Source of the DNA: an uncultured Clostridia bacterium
GTDB taxonomy: Bacteria > Bacillota > Clostridia > Oscillospirales > Ruminococcaceae
Length of the DNA stretch: 64,000 nt
Direction: 5' to 3'
Assembly: GCA_947630555.1 (NCBI GenBank)
Contig: CANRIA010000001.1
Location: 1-64,000 of the forward strand
Below are positions 34,833 to 43,497 of the stretch, one piece after another. How positions within the stretch are numbered: position 1 is the first letter of the stretch; each line of letters opens with the position of its first letter. Below the pieces are notes generated by a model that worked only from the letters and a program-made list of their open reading frames with translations, had not been told where the DNA came from and did no database searches. A program made the translations under genes and the position numbers.

Positions 34833-35525
34833 TTATTCTTTTCTCGGGTCTATGAGCTTAGCTGCATCTGCAACTCTGCCATACTGACCCTGAGCTTTTT
34901 CAAACGCTGTATTTGCGTCGTCGCCTGCTTTGATGAAGTCCATCATCTTGCCGAAGTTAACGAACTTATAGCCTATTATCTCGTCGTCCTCGTTGAGGGC
35001 TATCTTGGTAACGTAACCGTCGGTCATTTCAAGGTAGCGCGGGCCTTTTGCCAAAGTGCCGTACATAGTACCTACCTGAGAACGCAGACCCTTTCCGAGG
35101 TCTTCAAGTCCTGCGCCTATGGTAAGTCCGCCCTCTGAAAATGCGCTCTGCGAACGGCCGTAAACTATCTGCAAAAACAGCTCTCTCATAGCGGTATTGA
35201 TAGCATCGCACACGAGGTCTGTATTAAGAGCCTCAAGGATAGTTCTGCCGGGAAGTATCTCTGCCGCCATAGCTGCCGAGTGGGTCATGCCTGAGCAGCC
35301 TATCGTTTCAACGAGGCACTCTTGTATTACGCCCTCTTTAACGTTGAGCGTGAGCTTGCAGGTACCCTGCTCGGGAGCGCACCAACCGATACCATGGGTA
35401 AATCCTGAAATATCGGTGATCTGTTTAGCCTTTACCCATTTTGCTTCCTCCGGTATCGGAGCAGCGCCGTGAGCTGCGCCCTGCGCTACGGGACACATTC
35501 TTTCAACTTCGCTTGTGTAAGTCAT
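34833..35525 (-). CDS. NifU-like iron-sulfur cluster scaffold protein
   Basis: A 230-residue protein with a NifU N-terminal-type core: Cys in GIGWCAPEQGTC, VETIGCSGMTHSAAMAAEIL (Cys near residue 87) and DLVCDAINTAMREL match the scaffold Cys pattern. The start is the ATG at 35525, with GGGAG 11 nt upstream; longer versions would cover the promoter. The C-terminal half is specific to the subgroup paired with GGGtGRT proteins. Client proteins are unknown. Confidence 0.88.
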   Translation of the reverse strand: MTYTSEVERMCPVAQGAAHGAAPIPEEAKWVKAKQITDISGFTHGIGWCAPEQGTCKLTLNVKEGVIQECLVETIGCSGMTHSAAMAAEILPGRTILEALNTDLVCDAINTAMRELFLQIVYGRSQSAFSEGGLTIGAGLEDLGKGLRSQVGTMYGTLAKGPRYLEMTDGYVTKIALNEDDEIIGYKFVNFGKMMDFIKAGDDANTAFEKAQGQYGRVADAAKLIDPRKE

Positions 35526-35582
35526 ACTGATAAAAACTCCCTTCTGATATATGCTGCGGATAAACTTCCGCAATACATATAT

Positions 35583-35611
35583 ATTATATATTATTTTCAC
35601 GTCTTTTTCAA
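35583..35611 (-). promoter_or_regulatory. Promoter of the NifU-like/GGGtGRT operon
   Basis: On the minus strand: -35 TTGAAA (35606-35611), 17-bp spacer, -10 TATAAT (35583-35588), 58 bases upstream of the ATG at 35525. Confidence 0.7.
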
Positions 35612-35674
35612 GGGCTTTTGACAACTTTTTTCAAAGACTTTTTCTTGGCGCCCAAAAAGCCGTGCCAAAGCGTA

Positions 35675-35703
35675 TTGATAAAAATTAAAAAGTATGATAT
35701 AAT
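35675..35703 (+). promoter_or_regulatory. Promoter of the methyltransferase-polA operon
   Basis: -35 TTGATA (35675-35680), 17-bp spacer, -10 TATAAT (35698-35703), followed 28 bases later by the ATG with a GGAAGTGAG ribosome binding site. Confidence 0.75.
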
Positions 35704-35731
35704 TATATAAAATATGTATGGAAGTGAGTAA

Positions 35732-36568
35732 ATGGAGGACTTTATAAACGCAGAGTTTACCGAAGAGGAAGTATGCCGCATGGTAGACGAGGCGCGTGCT
35801 GAGATACGCAAAGAGCGCACTGACAGTCTGGCGGCAAAGCGCGGCTGGGCTTTTGAAAAGCTGTGCGACGGCATTGACGTTTGCATATCGCCCGAGCACC
35901 GCTTTGGAACGGACGCTTTTTTGCTTGCGGACTTTGCTGCCCCACGGCACAAAGACTATGTTTGCGATTACTGCGCCGGCTGCGGCATTGTGGCGTTTTT
36001 AATGATACGCGATTTTCAGCCGAAATACGTTGCCGCTTTAGAGATACAGCATCAGGCGGTGGAGCAGATGAATATTTCATGTGACAGGAAAAGCACTTTG
36101 CACATTGACATAATCGAGGGCAATCTTAAAGAATACAAAAGCGAAAAAGGACTTGATGTGATAACCTGCAATCCTCCGTACAAAATAAATAACACGGGCA
36201 TCAAAAACAGCAGTGATGCGGCTGCGGTGGCACGGCATGAGATAATGTGCACCATTGACGACGTATGCAAAAGCGCGGCAAGAAATTTAAAATTCGGCGG
36301 CAGGCTGTGCCTTTGCAACAGACCCGAGCGTTTATGCGATGTTTTATATGCGATGAGGCAAAACGGCATTGAGCCGAAGCGTTTGCGAACGGTACAGAAA
36401 ACGCCGCAAACGCCGCCGTGGCTGATACTGGTTGAGGGGTGCAAGGGCGGCAAGCCGTTTATGACTATTGAACCGCCGCTGTACACTTCTGACGGGAACG
36501 GCGGATATTCGGCAGAGATGAAAAGGATATACAAACTGGATAAATACGGTCTGGAGGGCATGATATGA
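35732..36568 (+). CDS. TrmN6-type N6-adenine tRNA methyltransferase
   Basis: A 278-residue SAM-dependent methyltransferase. The TDAFLLADFA element, the SAM site CDYCAGCGIVAFLM (Gly-poor variant of DLGTGxG) and the N6-adenine motif NPPYK place it with the YfiC/TrmN6 family, which methylates A37 of tRNA-Val1 in E. coli. An N-terminal extension of about 35 acidic residues is unusual. Overlaps the polA start by 4 nt. Confidence 0.88.
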   Translation: MEDFINAEFTEEEVCRMVDEARAEIRKERTDSLAAKRGWAFEKLCDGIDVCISPEHRFGTDAFLLADFAAPRHKDYVCDYCAGCGIVAFLMIRDFQPKYVAALEIQHQAVEQMNISCDRKSTLHIDIIEGNLKEYKSEKGLDVITCNPPYKINNTGIKNSSDAAAVARHEIMCTIDDVCKSAARNLKFGGRLCLCNRPERLCDVLYAMRQNGIEPKRLRTVQKTPQTPPWLILVEGCKGGKPFMTIEPPLYTSDGNGGYSAEMKRIYKLDKYGLEGMI

Positions 36569-39108
36569 AACTACTTGCGATAGACGGCAACAGCATACTT
36601 AACAGGGCATTTTATGGTATAAGAATGCTATCAAACTCAAAGGGTATGTTCACCAACGCGATAACGGGATTTTTGAACATTTTTCTGAAAGAAATTTCGG
36701 AAGTCTCACCCGACTGTGCGGCGGTGGCGTTTGACCTGCCTGCGCCGACATTTCGGCACAAAAAGTCTGCGGCATACAAGGCAAACCGCAAAGGTATGCC
36801 GCCCGAACTTGCCATGCAGCTGCCGATAATAAAGCAGATACTTTCTGCTATGGGCATAAAGATAATAGAGTGCGAGGGCTTTGAGGCTGACGATATTTTA
36901 GGCACGCTATCGCGCATATGCACCGAAAACGGCAGCGAGTGTTATATAGTTACGGGCGACCGCGACAGTTTGCAGCTTGTGAGCGAAAATACTACCGTTC
37001 GTTTGGCGACAAACAAAGGCACTGTGATATACGACCCTGCCAAGGTAAAAGAGGTATACGGTTTAGAGCCTTTGCAGCTTATTGAAGTAAAGGCATTGCA
37101 GGGCGACAGTTCGGACAACATATCTGGTGTTGCAGGAATAGGCGAAAAAACGGCTCTTTCGCTTATTCAGCAGTTTGGCAGTGTTGATGGTCTTTATGAA
37201 AAGCTGGAAGGCAGCACGCTGACGGCATCTGTAAAGGCAAAGCTTACAAACGGCAAGGAAAGCGCATATGAAAGCCGCTGGCTGGGTACTATAGTCAAAG
37301 ATGCGCCCATACCGCAAAACTTAGACGAATACGCTAAAAAGCCGCAGGACAATGCCGCTTTGTGCGATATTTTCGGCGAGCTTGAGATGTTTAAAATGCG
37401 CGAACGTTTTGCAACGGGTGCAGAGGGTGACACAGCCGCGGAAGAGCGCGTAAAGATAGCAGATGCGCCCAAATTTGAGGTAAAGCCTTTGGACGGCGGT
37501 GCACTTGAAAAGCTGAAAAGTGCCGCAAAGCCTGTATGTTTTATCTTTGCAGAGGGCAGTTTGCAGGTATTTTCTGAGAGGGTTATATTTGAAACCGGCG
37601 ACGAGCAGACGGTGCTTGCTTTTCTGGAAAGCGACTGCGAAAAATACTGCTTTGAGGGCAAGGCGGCGCACAAATTCGCGCTCTCTCACGGCAAGGAAGT
37701 AAAGAAACTTACGTTTGCGTGTGATTTGGCAGGGTATCTTTTAAACTCGCTTTCCACAGAATACACCGTTGAAAATATGTGTTTGAAATACAAGGTAATG
37801 TACCGCTCTGACATGGAAGGGTATGAGAACATTTCATCGCTTGACGGGCTGTGCAGTCATTTAAAAGCGCAGATAAGCGGCAGCGGAATGGACAGCCTGT
37901 TTTATGATATTGAACTGCCGCTGTGCGAGGTGCTTGCCTCGATGGAACTTGCAGGCGTTAAGGTAAATGCTGACGGCGTTCGCTCGTTCGGCGAGGGGCT
38001 TAAAGGCGATATAACGCAGCTGGAGCAGGAAATTTACGACATTGCAGGGCATGAGTTCAACATATCTTCGCCAAAGCAGCTTGGGGTAGTGCTTTTTGAG
38101 GAGCTGCATCTGCCGTGCAAAAAGAAAACAAAGTCGGGCTATTCTACCAACGCCGAGGTGCTTGAAGATATTGCAGACCGCTCGCCTATCATACCGAAAA
38201 TACTGGAATACCGCACGCTTACTAAACTGAGCTCGACCTATGTTGACGGGCTTTTGAAAGAGATACGTGCTGACGGCAGGGTACACTCTGTATTCAAGCA
38301 GACAGAAACGCGCACGGGCAGAATTTCTTCAACAGAGCCGAATATGCAGAACATTCCCGTGCGCAAAGAGATAGGAAGAAATATGCGAAAATTCTTTGTT
38401 GCGGAAGACGGCAATCTGCTGCTTGATGCCGACTACAGCCAGATAGAACTTAGGGTGCTGGCGGCTGTTTGCGGTGATGAGAACATGAAAAAGATATTTT
38501 TAAGCGGCGGCGACATACACACTTCTACCGCGGCGCAGGTGTTTGATATGCCCGAAGATTTTGTAACGCCCGAGATGAGGCGTGCCGCAAAGGCGGTAAA
38601 CTTCGGCATAATTTACGGCATAGGGGCATTTTCGCTCTCAAAAGACATAGGCGTTACGGTGGCGCAGGCGAAAAAGTATATACAAGACTATCTAAACAAC
38701 TTCCCGAATGTGTCAAAGTACATGGACAAGGTGGTGGAAGATGCGCAGAAGCAAGGCTATGTTACCACTGTCTTCGGCAGGAGAAGATATATTCCCGAGC
38801 TTATGTCATCTAACAAAAATGTGCAGGCGTTTGGCAAGCGCGCGGCTATGAACGCACCTATTCAGGGTGCGGCGGCGGACATCATAAAAATAGCCATGGT
38901 AAGGGTATATAAACGCCTTAAAGAGGAAAAACTGAACGCCAGACTTATACTTCAAGTACACGATGAGCTTATAGTTGAAGCCTCAAAAGAAGATGCAAAA
39001 AAAGCTGCGCAGGTGCTTTTTGAAGAGATGAAAAAGGCGGTTACTTTAGATGTGCCCATTCCTGCCGACGTTGGCACGGGCGAAAGCTGGTATGAGGCTA
39101 AGCAGTAA
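36565..39108 (+). CDS. polA: DNA polymerase I
   Basis: An 847-residue family A polymerase. Residues 1 to about 290 are an intact 5' nuclease domain (LLAIDGNSILNRAFYG, FEADDILGTL, GDRDSLQL, GDSSDNISGVAGIG). The middle domain lacks the DxE exonuclease motif, so proofreading is probably absent, as in several Gram-positive enzymes. The polymerase part has motif A DYSQIELR, the O-helix RRAAKAVNFGIIYG and motif C VHDEL. ATG overlaps the upstream stop (ATGA). Confidence 0.97.
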   Translation: MKLLAIDGNSILNRAFYGIRMLSNSKGMFTNAITGFLNIFLKEISEVSPDCAAVAFDLPAPTFRHKKSAAYKANRKGMPPELAMQLPIIKQILSAMGIKIIECEGFEADDILGTLSRICTENGSECYIVTGDRDSLQLVSENTTVRLATNKGTVIYDPAKVKEVYGLEPLQLIEVKALQGDSSDNISGVAGIGEKTALSLIQQFGSVDGLYEKLEGSTLTASVKAKLTNGKESAYESRWLGTIVKDAPIPQNLDEYAKKPQDNAALCDIFGELEMFKMRERFATGAEGDTAAEERVKIADAPKFEVKPLDGGALEKLKSAAKPVCFIFAEGSLQVFSERVIFETGDEQTVLAFLESDCEKYCFEGKAAHKFALSHGKEVKKLTFACDLAGYLLNSLSTEYTVENMCLKYKVMYRSDMEGYENISSLDGLCSHLKAQISGSGMDSLFYDIELPLCEVLASMELAGVKVNADGVRSFGEGLKGDITQLEQEIYDIAGHEFNISSPKQLGVVLFEELHLPCKKKTKSGYSTNAEVLEDIADRSPIIPKILEYRTLTKLSSTYVDGLLKEIRADGRVHSVFKQTETRTGRISSTEPNMQNIPVRKEIGRNMRKFFVAEDGNLLLDADYSQIELRVLAAVCGDENMKKIFLSGGDIHTSTAAQVFDMPEDFVTPEMRRAAKAVNFGIIYGIGAFSLSKDIGVTVAQAKKYIQDYLNNFPNVSKYMDKVVEDAQKQGYVTTVFGRRRYIPELMSSNKNVQAFGKRAAMNAPIQGAAADIIKIAMVRVYKRLKEEKLNARLILQVHDELIVEASKEDAKKAAQVLFEEMKKAVTLDVPIPADVGTGESWYEAKQ

Positions 39109-39115
39109 AAACCTA

Positions 39116-39144
39116 TTGCAAAGCAGAAAAAAGTGTGATATAAT
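39116..39144 (+). promoter_or_regulatory. Promoter of the LacI-type regulator
   Basis: -35 TTGCAA (39116-39121), 17-bp spacer ending TGTGA, -10 TATAAT (39139-39144), 31 bases before the ATG and just after the polA stop. Confidence 0.75.
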
Positions 39145-39175
39145 ATCATTATTACTAATTTTAGGGTGATCTTAT

Positions 39176-40171
39176 ATGAATGTTACTATAAAAGATGTTG
39201 CCAAGGCTGCTAACGTTTCGGTGGCGACCGTTTCAAGGGTGCTGAACGGCAGCGCAAGCGTTTCTAAAGAATCAACGCAGAGGGTGAACGATGCGATAAG
39301 GGATCTGAAATACAGCCCGAACTTTTTGGGACGCAACCTTCGCAAATGCGTTACCAACAGGATACTGGTAATTCAGCCGTCGTCGGATCACTCGCTTTAT
39401 GCAAAGATAATTGCAGGCATGAGCGACGAGGCGGAAAAGGTGGGTTTTGACATAGTTACGGCTATATCAAACGGCAGCAGAGAGTCTGAAAAGCGGCAGA
39501 TGGATATGCTTTACAACCGCACTGTTGACGGCGCTGTGCTGCTGGGTACTTCTCTTGACAAGGACACGATAAACAGCATTGCGGAGAACTTTAACATTGC
39601 GCTTTGCTGCGAGAGCGTTCACGGGGCTGACGTGCTGACTGTGGTAGTTGACGACGAGGCAGGCGGCTATGATGCGACCACGGCGCTTATTAAAAAAGGT
39701 CACACAAAGATAGCTATGATAGCGGTGCAGGGCGATGTTATATCCTCAGGGCTGCGTGAAAAGGGCTACAAAAAGGCGCTGAAAGACCACGGCATTGAGC
39801 CGAGAGATGAATACATCTGGCACGGTGAGTATGAATATGAAAACGCCGCGGCGGCGACTGAGTATTTTCTTTCGCTGACCGACAGACCGACAGCAATTTT
39901 TGCGGTGTCGGACAATCTGGCAGCAGGAGTAATAAAGACCGCCTCGCAAAGGGGCATAGCCGTTGGCAAAGAGCTTGCGGTGATAGGTTTTGACGGCATT
40001 ACATGGTGCGAGAGGTTTGTGCCGTCTATATCAAGTATAGCGCAGCCGTGCGAGGAAATGGGCAGGCTGGTGGCGCAGAAGCTTATTGCGAACATCACCG
40101 AGGGCGCGAGCGACAAGGGCAGATACACGCTGAAACACAGCTTGGTTTTGAGGGAATCAACAGGCGACTAA
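39176..40171 (+). CDS. LacI/GalR-family transcriptional regulator
   Basis: A 331-residue repressor-type protein. The N-terminal helix-turn-helix and hinge (TIKDVAKAANVSVATVSRVLNG) are canonical and the periplasmic-binding-protein-like sensor domain is complete (AVSDNLAAGV, VIGFDGI). Such regulators usually respond to sugars, but no sugar operon adjoins it, so its targets are elsewhere. Own promoter and terminator make it monocistronic. Confidence 0.94.
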   Translation: MNVTIKDVAKAANVSVATVSRVLNGSASVSKESTQRVNDAIRDLKYSPNFLGRNLRKCVTNRILVIQPSSDHSLYAKIIAGMSDEAEKVGFDIVTAISNGSRESEKRQMDMLYNRTVDGAVLLGTSLDKDTINSIAENFNIALCCESVHGADVLTVVVDDEAGGYDATTALIKKGHTKIAMIAVQGDVISSGLREKGYKKALKDHGIEPRDEYIWHGEYEYENAAAATEYFLSLTDRPTAIFAVSDNLAAGVIKTASQRGIAVGKELAVIGFDGITWCERFVPSISSIAQPCEEMGRLVAQKLIANITEGASDKGRYTLKHSLVLRESTGD

Positions 40172-40182
40172 ATAATAATAAA

Positions 40183-40219
40183 CCCGTCGGAGAGAAAATT
40201 CTCTGACGGGCGGTTTTTA
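40183..40219 (+). terminator. Terminator of the LacI-type gene
   Basis: Stem CCCGTCgGAGA paired with TCTCtGACGGG followed by CGGTTTTT, 11 bases after the stop codon. Confidence 0.85.
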
Positions 40220-40221
40220 TA

Positions 40222-40253
40222 AATAGTGAATAGTGAATAATGAATAGTGAAGA
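40222..40253. repeat. TAGTGAA heptad array
   Basis: Four tandem 7-nt units (TAGTGAA, TAGTGAA, TAATGAA, TAGTGAA) directly after the LacI terminator, followed by a GCGGC-TTAC-GCCGC hairpin at the edge of multi-hairpin copy A. Confidence 0.75.
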
Positions 40254-40283
40254 GTTAAGGTGCGGCTTACGCCGCGTATTTTA

Positions 40284-40622
40284 AAATCTTGTCAAGACAA
40301 TAAAAGTTTTCGGTCAAGCCTTTTCCAAAAGGCTTGCAGGGCGTGGGGCAGCGCCCCACAAAACACATCGTGCGCTCTGCAAGAGGTGAATTAGAAAACA
40401 GTTCGGTGAACTGTTTTCTAAGAGGGGAGGCTCTGCAAGAGAGAGCCTCCCCTAGTTGTAGCGCATATCTCTTTTTCCGCGTTCCATTATGGAACGCCGC
40501 ATCATGTGAAAAATTCATAACAAGTAAAATGCACGAAAGTACTAGCACACTCAAAATGAGGAGATAACCAAATAAAAGTGTAGCGTTGAACAGCTCCGCA
40601 GGCTTGCTGCGAAAGCAGCAAC
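40284..40622 (-). repeat. Multi-hairpin interspersed element, copy A
   Basis: Full-length copy. Hairpins on the plus strand: H5 40316-40335, H4 40343-40359, H3 40391-40421, H2 40423-40453, H1 40477-40499, tail hairpin near 40604-40620. Stretches between hairpins (e.g. TGTGAAAAATTCATAACAA and AACAGCTCCGCAGG) match copy B in the opposite orientation. Stem sequences of H1, H2 and H3 differ from copy B yet pair fully. An open frame of about 95 codons on the minus strand is conserved with copy B but is not called as a gene. No other gene lies between 40172 and 40683. Confidence 0.85.
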
Positions 40623-40683
40623 ATTATTACGCGCAAAATTTGAAATTACATTTTCTTGCCTCTGACAGCAACCTTTACAATTC

Positions 40684-41607
40684 TCAATTTCGTATGAAAA
40701 TATAAACCGCATACGCAACATACATCAGCAGGGCAAAAATGCCTTTGGGGCGCGAATATTTGTCCTTTCTGAAAAGCATCAGCAGCATTATTATGCTGAC
40801 CGCTGCAAGTATCGTGAGGTCTATCACCGACGAGAGCTTGACGGGCACAGGGTTGAGCGTTACCGAGAACGCCAGCACGAACAGCAGGTTGAATATATTC
40901 GAGCCGACAACGTTGCCCAGCGCGAGACCGTTCTCTCCCTTTGCAGATGCGACTATCGAGGTCACAAGTTCAGGGAGCGATGTGCCCATGGCTATTATAG
41001 TAAGGCTTATAAGCGTTTGGCTCATGCCGAGTTTTTCGGCTATTACAACAGCGTTATCAACCACCATATCGCCGCCGACAACAACCGCCGCGAGACCTAT
41101 TACTATAAAAATAATGCTCTTTACCGCCGAAAGCTTTTTGCTGTCGTCTTCCTCGGCGGTCTTGTTTTTCACTGCTTTGCGTATGGTTAAAAACAGATAC
41201 GATGCGAACAGCGCGATAAGTATCAGACCGTCAACACGCGAGAGGCGTTTGTCGATACTCAGTGCAAGCACAACGGCGGTTATAAGTATTGAAAACGGCA
41301 GGTCGAAGCGCTTTATATCGCGCTCGACAGGCATTGCCGAAATTGCGGCGCACACGCCAACCACCACAAGCAGATTGAACATATTTGAGCCTATAACGTT
41401 GCCGAGGCATATCTCGTTGCTGCCTGCAAAACCTGCGGATATGCTCACCGCGGCTTCGGGCGCGCTTGTGCCAAACGACACCACTGTAAGACCTATTATA
41501 AACTGCGGCACTTTAAGTATTCTTGCAACGCTGCACGAGCCGTCAACGAAAACGTCAGCGCCCTTTATAAGCAACACAAAGCCGACTATCAGCAAAATGT
41601 ATTCCAT
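40684..41607 (-). CDS. CaCA-family sodium/calcium antiporter (YrbG-like)
   Basis: A 307-residue integral membrane protein with about ten membrane segments arranged as two homologous halves. Each half bears the CaCA alpha-repeat signature: GTSAPEAAVS in the first and GTSLPELVTS in the second, each followed by GNVxGSNxFNLL. It exchanges Ca2+ (or a similar cation) for Na+ or H+. The ATG at 41607 with CGGAGTGA upstream is chosen over an ATG 33 nt earlier. Confidence 0.93.
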   Translation of the reverse strand: MEYILLIVGFVLLIKGADVFVDGSCSVARILKVPQFIIGLTVVSFGTSAPEAAVSISAGFAGSNEICLGNVIGSNMFNLLVVVGVCAAISAMPVERDIKRFDLPFSILITAVVLALSIDKRLSRVDGLILIALFASYLFLTIRKAVKNKTAEEDDSKKLSAVKSIIFIVIGLAAVVVGGDMVVDNAVVIAEKLGMSQTLISLTIIAMGTSLPELVTSIVASAKGENGLALGNVVGSNIFNLLFVLAFSVTLNPVPVKLSSVIDLTILAAVSIIMLLMLFRKDKYSRPKGIFALLMYVAYAVYIFIRN

Positions 41608-41624
41608 GTTTTTTAAGTCACTCC

Positions 41625-41658
41625 GAAAATTTATTGTCAAAGAAAATTTATTGTCAAA
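41625..41658. repeat. 17-bp tandem duplication in the antiporter leader
   Basis: GAAAATTTATTGTCAAA occurs twice without a gap (41625-41641 and 41642-41658) between the antiporter promoter and its ATG. On the minus strand each unit contains TTGACA. Confidence 0.9.
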
Positions 41659-41662
41659 TCTT

Positions 41663-41691
41663 ATTGTAGCACATTATAAAATATATTGCAA
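41663..41691 (-). promoter_or_regulatory. Antiporter gene promoter
   Basis: On the minus strand: -35 TTGCAA (41686-41691), 17-bp spacer, -10 TACAAT (41663-41668), upstream of the 17-bp tandem duplication. Confidence 0.65.
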
Positions 41692-41709
41692 GAAATTTTT
41701 CAAAAACAC

Positions 41710-41738
41710 TTGCTATATTTTTTACTAGGTGTTATAAT
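41710..41738 (+). promoter_or_regulatory. Promoter of the AKR-ECF-DUF1893-RadC operon
   Basis: -35 TTGCTA (41710-41715), 17-bp spacer, -10 TATAAT (41733-41738), 43 bases before the ATG, which has AAAGGAG. Confidence 0.75.
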
Positions 41739-41780
41739 ATAGTAAAGAATTGTATTGCACACAATGAAAGGAGTAATTCT

Positions 41781-42911
41781 ATGATCTACAATGATTTTCA
41801 GGGCATGAAAATTTCCGCGCTGGGTATGGGAAATATGCGCCTGCCCACCACTGACGGCAACGATGCGCACATTGACGAGGAGCGCGTTGCGAAAATGATA
41901 GACACCGCCATGAAAAACGGCGTAAATTACTATGATACCGCATGGGGCTACCACAGCGGTCAGTCGGAAATAGTGGTAGGAAAGGTGCTTAAAAACTACC
42001 CTCGCGAAAGCTTTTATCTTGCGACGAAGTTTCCGGGGTATGATAACTCAAATATGCCGAAGGTGAAAGAAATTTTTGAAAAGCAGCTTGAAAAATGTCA
42101 GGTGGAATACTTTGATTTTTATCTGTTCCACAACGTTTGCGAATCGAATATTGACGACTATCTTGACCCGAAGTTCGGCATTTTTGATTATCTTTACGAG
42201 CAGAAGAAAAACGGCAGGATACGTCATCTGGGCTTTTCGGCACACGGCAACTATAACACCATGAAGCGTTTTTTAGATGCATATGGAAAGCACATGGAGT
42301 TTTGCCAGATACAGCTCAACTACCTTGACTGGAAGTTCCAGGACGCCGAGAAAAAGGTTCAGCTTTTGAACGAATACGGCGTGCCGACTTTGGTTATGGA
42401 ACCCGTAAGGGGCGGCAGACTGGCATCGCTTTCAGATGAGGACAATGCTCTTCTGAAGTCTTTAAGACCCGACGAGAGCATAGCCGCATGGGCGTTCCGC
42501 TTTGTACAGAGCCTGCCGAATATTGTCACCGTGCTTTCGGGTATGTCTAACGACGAACAGGTGGCTGACAATCTGAAAACATTCTCGGAAAGAAAGCCGC
42601 TGAGCGATAAGGAAATGGCGGCGCTTATGTCTATTGCAGACAAGATGATCGCGGAAAACGCACTCCCCTGCACTGCCTGCCGCTACTGCACAAGTCACTG
42701 TCCGCAGCAGCTGGACATACCAAATCTTCTCGCGCTTTACAACGAGCATTATCTCACTCGCGGAGGATTTATAGCGCCTATGGCACTTTCTGCTCTGCCG
42801 CAGGAAAAACAGCCAAGCAGATGCATAGGCTGCCGAAGCTGTGAGGCGGTATGCCCTCAGCAGATAAAAATATCGGAAGCTATGAGCGATTTTACCAAGC
42901 GTTTGCAATAA
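41781..42911 (+). CDS. Aldo/keto reductase with C-terminal ferredoxin domain
   Basis: A 376-residue protein: an aldo/keto reductase barrel (about 8-290) with the tetrad region DTAWGYHSG, Lys in LATKFPG and His in LFHNVCE. A 2x[4Fe-4S] ferredoxin-like part follows with CTACRYCTSHCP and CIGCRSCEAVCP. This fusion class is common in anaerobes, and the clusters suggest electron exchange with ferredoxin rather than NADPH alone (inference). First gene of a four-gene unit with ECF S, DUF1893 and RadC-like genes. Confidence 0.92.
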   Translation: MIYNDFQGMKISALGMGNMRLPTTDGNDAHIDEERVAKMIDTAMKNGVNYYDTAWGYHSGQSEIVVGKVLKNYPRESFYLATKFPGYDNSNMPKVKEIFEKQLEKCQVEYFDFYLFHNVCESNIDDYLDPKFGIFDYLYEQKKNGRIRHLGFSAHGNYNTMKRFLDAYGKHMEFCQIQLNYLDWKFQDAEKKVQLLNEYGVPTLVMEPVRGGRLASLSDEDNALLKSLRPDESIAAWAFRFVQSLPNIVTVLSGMSNDEQVADNLKTFSERKPLSDKEMAALMSIADKMIAENALPCTACRYCTSHCPQQLDIPNLLALYNEHYLTRGGFIAPMALSALPQEKQPSRCIGCRSCEAVCPQQIKISEAMSDFTKRLQ

Positions 42912-42942
42912 TACATAAATATTATATACGGAGGTAACGAAT

Positions 42943-43497
42943 ATGTCAACAACTGTAGTAAGCAAAAAGAGAATTTCGGTTACGGCGCAGTTTATTTACG
43001 CCGCAGCTACCATAATAGCGGCTGTGGTTTTGCCGCAGATATGCCACCTTGCAGGCGCGGCTTTGCACATGGGAACATCAATAGGTGAAGTGCTGCTGCC
43101 TATGCATCTGCCGATAATTCTTTGCGGAATACTGGCAGGCCCTTACGCGGCAGGCATTGCAGGCGCACTTGCACCTTTGGCTTCCTTTTTGATGACGGGA
43201 ATGCCGACAAAAATAATGCTGCCGTTTATGATGATAGAACTTGCGGCATACGGCGTTTCGGCAGGTCTGCTTGGCAAAACAAAGCTGCCCACGCTTGCTT
43301 CTGTTTTCTCTGCGCAGGTGATAGGCAGGGCTGTTAGGGCGCTGGCGATACTGTTCGTATTCTATATAGTAGGCAGCAAGGCTGTTGCACCTGCTGTAAT
43401 ACTTAAAAGCATACCTACGGGCATTGCAGGCATAGTTTTGCAGCTGGTTTCAATTCCGCTGATAACATGGGCGGTAAGGCGCAAAGAAAATGACTGA
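42943..43497 (+). CDS. ECF transporter substrate-binding (S) component
   Basis: A 184-residue hydrophobic protein with five or six membrane segments and the Ala/Gly-rich pattern of ECF S components, including the LPMHLPIILCGILAGPYAAGIAGALAP region. S components bind a vitamin or other micronutrient and borrow a shared EcfAA'T module. No module genes are nearby and no riboswitch is visible in the 31-base upstream gap, so the ligand cannot be assigned. Overlaps the DUF1893 gene by 8 nt. Confidence 0.85.
   Translation: MSTTVVSKKRISVTAQFIYAAATIIAAVVLPQICHLAGAALHMGTSIGEVLLPMHLPIILCGILAGPYAAGIAGALAPLASFLMTGMPTKIMLPFMMIELAAYGVSAGLLGKTKLPTLASVFSAQVIGRAVRALAILFVFYIVGSKAVAPAVILKSIPTGIAGIVLQLVSIPLITWAVRRKEND

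Noticed and set aside
40267-40554. 95-codon minus-strand ORF in multi-hairpin copy A.
   Set aside because: It lies wholly in the repeated hairpin element; base-paired stems explain the conservation, so it is reported only as a finding.
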